Positions 35,030 to 43,516 of a stretch of 64,000 nucleotides of DNA are shown here, one piece after another (the stretch's first letter is position 1; the number at the start of each line of letters is the position of its first letter). The position numbers and the translations under genes were made by a program. The stretch spans positions 264,678-328,677 of the forward strand of contig NZ_JOEA01000007.1 in the NCBI RefSeq assembly GCF_000719115.1, read 5' to 3'. This DNA is from Lentzea albidocapillata. GTDB taxonomy: Bacteria > Actinomycetota > Actinomycetes > Mycobacteriales > Pseudonocardiaceae. The notes below the pieces were generated by a model. The model saw nothing but the letters and a program-made list of their open reading frames with translations. It did no database searches and was not told where the DNA came from.

Positions 35030-37789
35030 TTAGGCAAGGACGCGTGCGAGATCCCTGCGACCTGCGATTCCGAGCTTCGTGTAGATCCGGCCGAGGTGGT
35101 TCTCGACGGTCTTGGGCGTCACGAACAGCTCCTGCGCGATCTCCCTGTTCGCCCGGCCCACCGCCGCCAGGTCGGCCACCCGCCGTTCGGATGCCGTCAG
35201 CGCCTCCGCCCCCAGCACGATCTGCCTTCGCGGCCGGTCGCCGAGGGCTTCCAGCGCCTCGACCGCGCGGGTCTGCAGCACCGCCGAACCGCAGTCGCCC
35301 GCCAGTTCGATCGCCCTGTGCAACGGCTCCCGCGCATCGGTCCGCCGCCGCGCCACCCTGAGGGCCTCGCCCAGGTCCACCAGCGACCGGGCGAGTTCCA
35401 GGCGTGAAGGCGAGGCCTCCAGCACGGTCACGGACTCGGTCAGCAGCTCCAGCCGCGAGTCCGCGTCGGCGTTCGAGAGCAACCGCAGAGCCGCGCCGAC
35501 CTCTGTGGCCGCGCCCCACTTGCGGGCCACCTCGAGTTGTTCGGCGGCCAGTTCCAGCGCGAGTTCCTGCTGGTTGAGCAGCAACGCCGCGCGCGCGGCC
35601 GGCCCGCGCCACGGGATCGTGGGCGGATCGACGTGCACCTGGTGCATCGCGTCGCGCTGGCGGTAGGCCTCGGACATTGCCCGCCGTGCGTCGCCCTCGG
35701 CCAGTGCGATCAACGCGCGCACCTCGTGCAACCAGATCATCGGCATGGTCAGCCGGGCATCGGCGTGTGCACCCTCGAACGCGCCGATGAACGCGGACGC
35801 CGCCGCGATGTCACCTCGTTCGAGCGCCGCGTAGACCGCGAAGTGCGTCGAGGTGGCGCGCAGGCTGATCACCTCGGACACCGGGTCCTCGAGCGCGACG
35901 GCGGCCAGCGCGCCCTCGGCCTCCGCCTCGACGGCCTGCATGTTGCCGCAGCGCCAGTTCAGGAACAGCGACGCGTTCGCCACCATCGCGAACTCGATCG
36001 GTGACCCGTGGGCCCGCACCTTCAGCCTGGCCCGCTCGATCTCGTGCCGTGCGGTGCCGACGCCGTCCGCCGCCATCAGCGCGAGCAACGCCACCAGCCA
36101 CGCGACCATCGCGTCCGTGCTGCCCGTCGCGTCGTCCAGGTACGCACCGTTCGCCAGCGCGCGCGTCGCGGTCGCGGCGACCTCGTCGTGCGGCCACACC
36201 TCGTAGCGGCCCATCTGGGCGAGCAGGCCGAGCAGCGTGCGTTCGTCCGGGGTGCCGCCCGCGAGGCCGGAGTAGCCGCTGAGGTGCGCGGACGCGATCT
36301 GGCGCTGGTCGGGGAGGAACGAGCGGAACACCGCCAGCCGTGCCTCCAGGTGCAGGCGCGACTCGCCGTCCGGGCGGGCGTCGATGGCTTCGGTGAGTTC
36401 CGCGATCGCCGCCGCGGGGCCTTCGAGTGCGGCCGTCGCCGAGGCCGCGGCCGCCACCAGTTCCGCGTCCGGAAGTCCTTGCGCCGCCGCCTTCAGGTGC
36501 CGGTGGGCGTTGACCGCGTCGCCGAGCCGCAGCAACGCGCGCCCGAGTTCCGCACGCAGTCCGGCGTCGGTGGGCCGCTCGTCCACCGCTCGTGCCAGAT
36601 GTCCTGCGGCAGTGCGCGGATCGCCGGCCGAGAGCAACGTCGCCGCGGCTTTCCTCAGCACGTCCGCGGCGTTCGGCAACGTCCCTTTGGGAGCGTGGAC
36701 GAGGTGTGCGGCCACGCGATCAGCCGATGCGTGCGCCTCCTGCAACGACGTCGCGGCCCGTGCGTGCAACGAGGCACGCGCGATCGGCCCGAGACTGGTC
36801 AGCACCGCCTCGCGCACAACGGGATGCACGAACTCCAGGTGCTCGCCGGTGATCAGCACGTTCGCCGCCGTCAACGCCTCGGCCGCGGCCGGGAGATCGG
36901 TGACCTCCGCCAGTTCCGCGGCCTGCCACGGATCGGCGTGCGTGCCGAGCACGGCGACCGCGCCGGCGAGCTTGACCGCCGGTGCCGGCAGGCGCCCGAG
37001 CGTGGCGCGGAAGACGGTGCTGGGGCCGAGCGTGCCGACCTTCCCGGCCGTCGCGGCGTCGTCCAGCGGTAGCCCGAGCGCCGCGAGTTCGTCGACCAGG
37101 ACGCCGGACAGGAACGGGTTCCCGCCGCTGGCCGCGTGCAGGGCGGTGATCACCTCGGGGTGCCCGCCGACGAGCGCGCTGAGCGCCTCCGTGGTGAGCG
37201 GACGCGGCAGCAAGCGGTCGGCGGACACGCTGAGCTGCGCGAGCGGCCCGAAGTTGTCCATCGGCGGCCTGGTCGCGACGACCAGCGCGATCGGCAGGTC
37301 CGCGATCCGGCGCGACAGGTAGACGAGGAACTGCAGCGACGAGTGGTCGGCCCAGTGCGCGTCGTCCACCGTGATCAGCAGCGGCCGGGTGGACGAGAGG
37401 TCCACCGCGACCCACCACAACGAGTGCAGCGTGCGGGCGAGCTCGGCCTGGCTCGGGTCGAGCGCGGCGTCGTCCAGGGCCTTCAGCGCCGCCCCGGACG
37501 GCCCTGCGAGGATCTTCTCGCGCAGCTCGCCGGAGTACCGCGACACCGACCGCTCGACCATCTGCCGGACGACGCCCCACGCCATCGCGCTCTCCATGGC
37601 GTCCCCAACGGCCTGCAGCCGCCCGAATCCGCGCTCCTTGGCCAGCTCGCGGCACTCGTGCACGAGCCTGGTCTTGCCGATGCCCGCACGGCCCTCGATG
37701 ACGACGACGCGACCCTCACCACGGGTGGCTGCGTCCAGAGCTTCACGAATGTGCGCGATCTCGGAGTCACGTTCAAGTGGTTCGCGCAC
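35030..37789 (-). CDS. LuxR-family LAL (ATP-binding) transcriptional regulator
   Basis: 919 aa. AAA-type NTPase domain with Walker A GRAGIGKTRL (about 33-42) and Walker B LLITVDDAHWAD, a long helical/TPR region (about 350-840), then a C-terminal LuxR-type HTH beginning LTASERRVADLAAVGRANRE. The start MREPLERDSEI fits the family. LAL activators respond to small molecules and switch on large gene sets, often secondary-metabolite or carbohydrate genes. It is separated from the LCP gene by a short gap on the same strand. Confidence 0.92.
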   Translation of the reverse strand: MREPLERDSEIAHIREALDAATRGEGRVVVIEGRAGIGKTRLVHECRELAKERGFGRLQAVGDAMESAMAWGVVRQMVERSVSRYSGELREKILAGPSGAALKALDDAALDPSQAELARTLHSLWWVAVDLSSTRPLLITVDDAHWADHSSLQFLVYLSRRIADLPIALVVATRPPMDNFGPLAQLSVSADRLLPRPLTTEALSALVGGHPEVITALHAASGGNPFLSGVLVDELAALGLPLDDAATAGKVGTLGPSTVFRATLGRLPAPAVKLAGAVAVLGTHADPWQAAELAEVTDLPAAAEALTAANVLITGEHLEFVHPVVREAVLTSLGPIARASLHARAATSLQEAHASADRVAAHLVHAPKGTLPNAADVLRKAAATLLSAGDPRTAAGHLARAVDERPTDAGLRAELGRALLRLGDAVNAHRHLKAAAQGLPDAELVAAAASATAALEGPAAAIAELTEAIDARPDGESRLHLEARLAVFRSFLPDQRQIASAHLSGYSGLAGGTPDERTLLGLLAQMGRYEVWPHDEVAATATRALANGAYLDDATGSTDAMVAWLVALLALMAADGVGTARHEIERARLKVRAHGSPIEFAMVANASLFLNWRCGNMQAVEAEAEGALAAVALEDPVSEVISLRATSTHFAVYAALERGDIAAASAFIGAFEGAHADARLTMPMIWLHEVRALIALAEGDARRAMSEAYRQRDAMHQVHVDPPTIPWRGPAARAALLLNQQELALELAAEQLEVARKWGAATEVGAALRLLSNADADSRLELLTESVTVLEASPSRLELARSLVDLGEALRVARRRTDAREPLHRAIELAGDCGSAVLQTRAVEALEALGDRPRRQIVLGAEALTASERRVADLAAVGRANREIAQELFVTPKTVENHLGRIYTKLGIAGRRDLARVLA

Positions 37790-37875
37790 GAATTGATCGT
37801 AGCGGCCGTCTCGCGCGCTACATGCAGATCATCGGCTGCGCAGAAGGGCGACTTGATGCTCCATTGGAGTGATCG

Positions 37876-38751
37876 TCAGTTCACGCATCCCGAGGGGCCC
37901 TTGTCCGGCTCCGGGGCGCCGGATTCGGGAGCCTGCCCGTTCGGGTTCCCGGCGGCGCTCTCGAACGTCTTCGTCCGGACCTTGACCGGCCCCCGGAACC
38001 TCTGGGCGAACTCCAGCACGTCCCAGCCGGCGTCGACCTGGATCGACTTGCTCACCTCACGGGCCATCGCGACCGCGTTGTCCTTGGTGAGCTTCGCGCC
38101 GATCCCGGCGAGGAACGCCTGGTGGCGTGCGATCCGGTCCAGGTCACCGCGGGGAAGGTTGAAGCGCTGACGCAGGAACGCGAGCGCCTGGTCGCCCGCC
38201 AGGGTGCTCTTGCCGGCGGGGAAGTTCGCGCCGCTGTACGGGTCGTTCGTCGCCGAGTTCAGGCAGACCTCGACGCCTCCGACGGCCTGCGAGATCTTGC
38301 CGAAGTCGGCCATCTTGATCACGGCGTGGTGATCGGCCCTGGTCCCGGTCAGGTTCTCGACGGCCTCGACGACCTTCGCCGGGGACTCCAGTTGGCTGAG
38401 CCTGGTCGACTGGTACTCGAGTTCCCGGGACAGCGAGAGGGCGTCGACCGAGCCGTCCTCGCCGAAGCGCGCGAGGACGATCGCGTCGGTGCGGTTGCGG
38501 TCGTCGGTGCCGAGCAGCAGCACGCTCTGCGCGGGCGTCGTCTGCGCCGCCGGCGGCGCGGCCTCGGTCTTCTTGATCGTCGCCGGGATGATCACGGCGG
38601 CGGCCGCGGCAGCCGCCGTCAGCGTCGCGACGCCGACGATCAGGCCCAGCGGCTTGCGCTTCCTGGCCTTGTGCAGGTTGGCCAGCACCGTCCGGGAGTC
38701 GACACGCTCCTCGGCCTCAGCGTTGATGGCCTGACGGATCAGTTCGTTCAT
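37876..38751 (-). CDS. LytR-CpsA-Psr (LCP) family protein
   Basis: 291 aa from ATG 38751. A cytoplasmic N-terminal ~35 residues, one transmembrane helix (PLGLIVGVATLTAAAAAAAV), then an extracytoplasmic LCP domain with LLLGTDDRNRTDAIVLA and the ALAFLRQRF segment with conserved Arg. LCP enzymes attach glycopolymers to peptidoglycan. Unusually, its start overlaps by 4 nt the stop of an ECF sigma factor gene, placing it where an anti-sigma gene would be; a combined sensor/regulator role is possible. Confidence 0.85.
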   Translation of the reverse strand: MNELIRQAINAEAEERVDSRTVLANLHKARKRKPLGLIVGVATLTAAAAAAAVIIPATIKKTEAAPPAAQTTPAQSVLLLGTDDRNRTDAIVLARFGEDGSVDALSLSRELEYQSTRLSQLESPAKVVEAVENLTGTRADHHAVIKMADFGKISQAVGGVEVCLNSATNDPYSGANFPAGKSTLAGDQALAFLRQRFNLPRGDLDRIARHQAFLAGIGAKLTKDNAVAMAREVSKSIQVDAGWDVLEFAQRFRGPVKVRTKTFESAAGNPNGQAPESGAPEPDKGPSGCVN

Positions 38752-39254
38752 GAGTGCACCCCCAGGGTGACGGACCGGGCGAGTTCGTGAGTGCGCAGCG
38801 TTTGCAATGCGCGAGAGAGTTGGCTGCGCACGGTCGATTCCGTGCACCCGAGCACCTGTGCGATCTCCGCGTCGCTGCAGTCCTCGTAGAACCGCAGCAC
38901 CAACGCGGCACGTTGCTTACGCGGCAGGATGGCGATCCGTGCGCGCATGGCCTCGCGTTCGGCGTGCGCTTCAGCCGGATCGGCCATCGACGGCACGTGC
39001 CTTGCGAGCTCACCGCGTTCCACGGCGATCTCCCGCGCGGCCCTGCGGTGCCGCCACGACAGGTAGTCGTTGGTCACCATGCGCTTCACGTAGAGATAGG
39101 GCGCGTCCATCGCCCCGATGCGTTCCCACTTGCCCTGCGCGCGCATGAGCACGTTCTGCACGATGTCCTGCGCCAGGTGTTTGTCACAGGTGATGGCTGT
39201 GGCGTACCCCAACAGCCGGTCGAGGCGATCAGCCACGAACTGGTCGAACCCCAC
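38748..39254 (-). CDS. ECF sigma factor (SigE-type, sigma-70 region 2 and 4)
   Basis: 168 aa from the GTG at 39254 (VGFDQFVADRLDRL), with a strong GAAGGGGG site upstream. Region 2 contains DIVQNVLMRAQGKWERIG and region 4 the HTH CSDAEIAQVLGCTESTVRSQLSRAL. This is the SigE-like group with short ECF proteins. Its stop overlaps the LCP start by 4 nt, so the pair is coupled. Confidence 0.9.
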   Translation of the reverse strand: MGFDQFVADRLDRLLGYATAITCDKHLAQDIVQNVLMRAQGKWERIGAMDAPYLYVKRMVTNDYLSWRHRRAAREIAVERGELARHVPSMADPAEAHAEREAMRARIAILPRKQRAALVLRFYEDCSDAEIAQVLGCTESTVRSQLSRALQTLRTHELARSVTLGVHS

Positions 39255-39329
39255 GCCGCCCCCTTCTCGTCCTTGGTCGTTTGCGGTGTGGGAAACCCCC
39301 TTCACCCCTCGATCCGCTGCATCGGCTTT

Positions 39330-39345
39330 TGTGGCCCGGACCACA
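39330..39345. promoter_or_regulatory. Weak dre-like palindrome upstream of the PI-PLC gene
   Basis: TGTGG-N6-CCACA (39330-39345) resembles the DasR element near the LPMO gene (12 of 16 positions match). It lies 72 nt upstream of the start codon of the secreted protein at 39417. DasR control here is speculative. Confidence 0.35.
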
Positions 39346-39416
39346 GATGTCTCGGTTTGGACGGATTTCGAAGTGAAGTCTTTTCATGTTCACGTCCATG
39401 GTCGAGCCTTCACCCC

Positions 39417-41030
39417 ATGCGCATCATCCCTGTGCTCGCGCTGTTGTCGCTGCTGCTCGTCCCTGTGGACGCGGCGGCCGCTCCCAACGGCAACTACTAC
39501 CTGCAAAGCGCCGTGACCGGCCAGAACGCCGCCGTCTCCGGCTCGTCCGTGGTCCAGCACCGCCCCAAGGGCAACGAGGACCGCCAGCAGTTCTCCTGGA
39601 ACGGCAGCACCCTCTCCGAGGGCGGCCAGTGCCTCGGCCGGTCAGGCGACGCTGCCCAGATGGTCAGTTGCTCCAGTGCCGAGGCCAAGTGGGTCGGGCT
39701 CCTAGACGACCAGGACAGATACCGCTTCAAGGACCCCGGCGCCGACCGCTACCTCATCGCGTCCGGCACCGACCAGATCCGCGTCGGTACCGGCAACGAC
39801 AGGTGGTTCCTCACCCCGGTCAACCCGGTCCGCGTCCAGCCCCCGGCCGATCCGCGCCTGGACGAGATGACGTTCCTGACCTCCCACAACGCCTACGCGA
39901 ACGGCGTCGACGGCGGTTTCATGTTCGCCAACATCGCCCCGAACCAGTCCCGCGGCATCGTGCAGCAGCTCAACGACGGCGTCCGCGGCTTCATGCTCGA
40001 CATCCACCAGACCCCTGACGGCGCGATCCTCTGCCACAACAGCTGCACGGCCGTCAGCAGGCCCGTGGCGTTGAACGTCGACATCCAGCGCATCGTCGAC
40101 TTCCTCAAGGCACGCCCCACCGAAGTCGTCACGGTGTTCCTCGAGGACTACGTCTCCGCCGACGTCCTGCGCAACGAACTCGCCCGCGTGCAGGGCCTCA
40201 ACGACGTCCTGTTCCGCGCCGAGGGCGTCCGGGAGAACGGCTGGCCGACGTTGTCGCAGATGAGGGCATCCGGCAAGCGTTTGCTCATCTTCACCGACCA
40301 CAGCCGCGACGGCCGCGAGAACTCCGGCGTCCTCTACCAGCGGGACTGGACCGTCGAGAACTACTGGTCGATGGGTTCCGGAACCGGCGCCTCCGACTGG
40401 TCCTGCTACTCCCGCTGGGGCGAGAAGCCGCTCACCGCAACCGAAACCGGCTTCCGCCCGCTGTTCGTGATGAACCACTTCCGCGACGTCCCGATGCAGG
40501 GCACCGTCGCCACGGACAACTCCAAGCTCGTCAACAGGGCCCAGCGCTTCTGCGAACCCGCGGCCCGCAAGACCCCGAACTACCTGGCCGTCGACTTCTA
40601 CCACCTCAACACGCCGTCACTCCCGGCCGAACGCCACCCGTCCGGCGCCGGATCCGTCGCGCTGTCGGCCACCTCGACCCTCTGCCTGGACAACGACAAG
40701 GGCGGCACCGCCAATGGCAACCCGGTCCAGATCTGGAGCTGCAACAACACCTACGCGCAGAAGTGGCGCGTCGTCGCCGACGGCACCATCGCCATCGCCG
40801 GCAAGTGTCTCGACGTCAACAACGGCGGCACCACCAACGGCACGAGCGTTCAGCTGTGGGAGTGCAACGGCACGGGCGCGCAGCAATGGCGCGTGCGGTC
40901 GGACGGCTCCGTGCAGAACCCGCAGTCGGGGCTGTGCCTGGACAACCCCGGTGCGTCCACCACTCCCGGTACGCGCCTGAACATCTGGAGCTGCAACGGT
41001 TCCGCGGCCCAGGCCTGGAAGTTCCGCTAG
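39417..41030 (+). CDS. Secreted PI-PLC domain protein with C-terminal ricin-type lectin
   Basis: 537 aa from ATG 39417. Signal peptide ends about residue 21 (DAAAA). An N-terminal ~120-residue domain with Cys pairs (probably a lectin-like trefoil) precedes a PI-specific phospholipase C X domain with both catalytic His residues in TSHNAYAN and ILCHNS. A C-terminal ricin B lectin (about 415-537, with LCLDND, QIWSCNN and QxW repeats CLDVNNGG, LDNPGA) follows. It is expected to cleave phosphatidylinositol-type lipids outside the cell. A sugar-binding tail suggests targeting to glycans. Confidence 0.9.
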   Translation: MRIIPVLALLSLLLVPVDAAAAPNGNYYLQSAVTGQNAAVSGSSVVQHRPKGNEDRQQFSWNGSTLSEGGQCLGRSGDAAQMVSCSSAEAKWVGLLDDQDRYRFKDPGADRYLIASGTDQIRVGTGNDRWFLTPVNPVRVQPPADPRLDEMTFLTSHNAYANGVDGGFMFANIAPNQSRGIVQQLNDGVRGFMLDIHQTPDGAILCHNSCTAVSRPVALNVDIQRIVDFLKARPTEVVTVFLEDYVSADVLRNELARVQGLNDVLFRAEGVRENGWPTLSQMRASGKRLLIFTDHSRDGRENSGVLYQRDWTVENYWSMGSGTGASDWSCYSRWGEKPLTATETGFRPLFVMNHFRDVPMQGTVATDNSKLVNRAQRFCEPAARKTPNYLAVDFYHLNTPSLPAERHPSGAGSVALSATSTLCLDNDKGGTANGNPVQIWSCNNTYAQKWRVVADGTIAIAGKCLDVNNGGTTNGTSVQLWECNGTGAQQWRVRSDGSVQNPQSGLCLDNPGASTTPGTRLNIWSCNGSAAQAWKFR

Positions 41031-41036
41031 ACCTCG

Positions 41037-41840
41037 TTAGTTCTTGCGGCCGATTCCGACGTAGACGTCCTCCGGGCCGCCTTCTCCGGCCGGGCCGAGT
41101 TCCGGGTGCCAGTTCGGCGCCGGGACGACGCCCGGCTGGAGGACCTCCATGCCGGCGAACATCGGCTCGAACTCCGTGAAGGTGCGGAAGTACATCGGGT
41201 CGCGGCTGTGCTGCATGGCCTCGACGACGGCGCCCATCTCGTCCGGCTTGAAGTCGGCGGTGAGGTGCGACAGCGCGATGAGGCTGCCCTCGGGCACGGC
41301 GTCGCGGTAGCGGGCGACGACCTCGGCCGGGCCCTTCGCGTCCGAGACGAAGTGCAGCACGGCGATCATGAGCAGGCCGACGGGCTTCGAGAAGTCGATC
41401 AGGTCCTTCACGACCGGGTCGGACAGGACGTCGTCCGGGCGGCACATGTCCGCCTGCACCACGCCCGCGTTGTCGTTGCCCTCCAGGATGAGCTGGCTGT
41501 GCGAGACCGCCACCTCGTCGTAATCCACGTACACGACTCGTGCGTCGGGGTTTGCCTGTTGTGCGATCTCGTGCACGTTGCCGACCGTGGGAATGCCTGA
41601 GCCGAGGTCGAGGAACTGCGTGATGCCCTGTTCCATCATCAGCAGGACGGCGCGGCGCATGAACGAGCGGTTCGACGCGGCGATCGCACGGCCGTCTCGC
41701 AGGATTTGCAGCACCTTGTCGCCGACCATGCGGTCCGAGGCGAAGTTGTGGCCACCTCCCAGCAGGAAGTCGTAGACACGCGCCGCGCTGGGCACATCCG
41801 TGTTGATTTCTGCGGGCACCCAGGAGAAAGGCTCGGACAT
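41037..41840 (-). CDS. SAM-dependent methyltransferase, DUF574 (PF04672) family
   Basis: 267 aa. Starts SEPFSWVPAEINTDVPSAARVYDFLLGGGHNFASDR, the family signature; the SAM-binding region is FLDLGSGIPTVGNVHEIA and ARVVYVDYDEV. DUF574 proteins are actinobacterial methyltransferases of unknown target, often next to regulators. Its stop lies 7 nt from the convergent PI-PLC stop. Confidence 0.9.
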   Translation of the reverse strand: MSEPFSWVPAEINTDVPSAARVYDFLLGGGHNFASDRMVGDKVLQILRDGRAIAASNRSFMRRAVLLMMEQGITQFLDLGSGIPTVGNVHEIAQQANPDARVVYVDYDEVAVSHSQLILEGNDNAGVVQADMCRPDDVLSDPVVKDLIDFSKPVGLLMIAVLHFVSDAKGPAEVVARYRDAVPEGSLIALSHLTADFKPDEMGAVVEAMQHSRDPMYFRTFTEFEPMFAGMEVLQPGVVPAPNWHPELGPAGEGGPEDVYVGIGRKN

Positions 41841-41898
41841 GCCGCAGAACTTACTAGCTCGCGCGCACGCGTGTATCGGCCCGGATCGGGTGAAAGCG

Positions 41899-42930
41899 TC
41901 ATCCGGAACGCGTGAAACGAGCCGAGATCTGCTCTGCCAGCAGGAAAGCGCCGGCCGCCCGCGCTTCCTGGTCGAGCCAGCGCAGGTGGTCCTCCGCTCG
42001 TGCCGAACGGAGGTTCCTGGCCGACTCCACGGCTTCTTCCGCGAACTCGGTCGCCGCGGGGAGATCGCCCAGAGCGAGATGGTTGCGGGCCAGCGCCGTC
42101 AACGTCAGGGTGCGTGCCCGGCCTTCGCCATATGTGCCGACCTTTGTGGCCAGCGCGGCAACGGCTTGCGCGGGATTGCTCAACGCGCGCCGGTCGGCCC
42201 AGGCGTTGTGCGCCGCCACGAATCCGAGCTGAAACGCCTTCAGCGCGTCGTCGGGAGCGTTGTGGTGCAGGAACATTCGGCCCACGCGGGTCAGCACGGA
42301 GGCGATGAGTGCCTCGTTCTCCGCCTGTCGCGCCAACGTCAGCGCCTTCGCGAAGTGCGGCAGGGCCGTGCCGGGCTGGCCGCTGTCGAACGCCGTCCAG
42401 CCCGCCAGTTCGTGGACCTCGGCGACGGCGGTCCACGAGGTGTCGTCCACGACGATCATCGGTTCGACGGCGGCGAGGTGTTCCAGAACCGAGCTGTGGC
42501 AGGCGATGCCGCCGTAACGCTGGTCCAGGACCCGCAATGCCTGGGTGCGCGCCGCGATCGCTTCGGGGGAGAGGCGGCGAGACGGCATCGCGGGCGGCAG
42601 CCAGTCGAACGTGGGCGCGCCGACCGTGATCCGGGCGGCGTGCTCCAGGAACCGTTGCCGCGCCTGCGAGTTCTCCCTGCCCAGCTCCTCGGCCTCGGGG
42701 AACCCGTCCGCCACGGCGGCCGTGCACCACTGCGCGGCCTCGGGTTCCTCGCCGAGCGCGAACAGGACGTGCGCCAGCCGCACGGCGGCGTCACCGAGGC
42801 GTTGGTCGGCGGCGACCCGGAAGTGCACGGCCGCCTCGCGCAGACGACCGGCCCGTTCCGCGGCCTCTCCCAGGCGGTACTGCCGCTCGACGGCGTCGTC
42901 GAGCTCGAACTGGGCCAGCAGCTCACTCAT
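41899..42930 (-). CDS. TPR-like protein partnered with an ECF sigma factor
   Basis: 343 aa from ATG 42930. Predicted all-helical with TPR-like pairs (AAVHFRVAADQRLGDAAVRLAHVLFALGE, DALKAFQLGFVAAHNAW). No enzyme motif or membrane segment. The ATG lies inside the end of the upstream sigma gene (8-nt overlap of the restored frame), so the two proteins were probably made together; TPR partners of ECF sigma factors can act as co-regulators. Function otherwise unknown. Confidence 0.75.
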   Translation of the reverse strand: MSELLAQFELDDAVERQYRLGEAAERAGRLREAAVHFRVAADQRLGDAAVRLAHVLFALGEEPEAAQWCTAAVADGFPEAEELGRENSQARQRFLEHAARITVGAPTFDWLPPAMPSRRLSPEAIAARTQALRVLDQRYGGIACHSSVLEHLAAVEPMIVVDDTSWTAVAEVHELAGWTAFDSGQPGTALPHFAKALTLARQAENEALIASVLTRVGRMFLHHNAPDDALKAFQLGFVAAHNAWADRRALSNPAQAVAALATKVGTYGEGRARTLTLTALARNHLALGDLPAATEFAEEAVESARNLRSARAEDHLRWLDQEARAAGAFLLAEQISARFTRSG

Positions 42931-43397
42931 CACTGCCTCCGAGGATTCGCCGCAGCTCGGCGCGGCCGCGGGTGAGGTGCGTGCGCACGGTCGACTCGCC
43001 GACCACCAGCACCGCGGCGATCTCGCTGACCGAGTAACCGAGCAGGTGGTGCAGCGCCACGGTCTCGCGGTGCCTGGGGGGAGAGTTCGCGCAACGCCGC
43101 GTGCAGCGCTTCCACGTCGTGCGCCGGCTGAACGACCTCGGGCACCTCTGCCAGCAGCGTTTCGCGTCCGTACCGCTGCTGCCAGCGCCTCATGAGCCGG
43201 ATTGCGACCTTGAGCACCCACGCCTCGGGCTTGTCGTACGCCTGGATGTCGCTCCATCGGTGCTGTGCGATCAGCATGGCGTCCTGCGCGATGTCGTCTA
43301 CCGCGCGAGTGTCGCTGCTCAGAGCCGTCAGCGTCCTGGTGACCACGGGCAGGCACTCGCGGAAGAACTCCGCGAAGCCCAGATCCGGTGCGCTCAA
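42923..43397 (-). pseudogene. ECF sigma factor broken by a frameshift in a G6 homopolymer
   Basis: Start TTG 43397 with AAGGGAAGG upstream (GTG 43421 is an alternative). Region 2 is intact (TRAVDDIAQDAMLIAQHRW, AWVLKVAIRLMRRW). Reading breaks at LRELSP because of six G (plus strand, 43076-43081). With five, the frame continues RHRETVALHHLLGYSVSEIA and an HTH (VVGESTVRTHLTRGRAELRR), ending at 42923. As written the protein lacks region 4. Homopolymer sequencing error, phase variation or decay are all possible. Confidence 0.82.
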
Positions 43398-43516
43398 CGG
43401 CCTTCCCTTCAGCGTCCGCACGTGTCGTTAACCGCCCTGGGGCGACCTTCACCGGTTACAGGCGTTGAAACCAGCGAAGGCTGACAGACGGAAGGGAATT
43501 CACCCGTTCGGACGTC

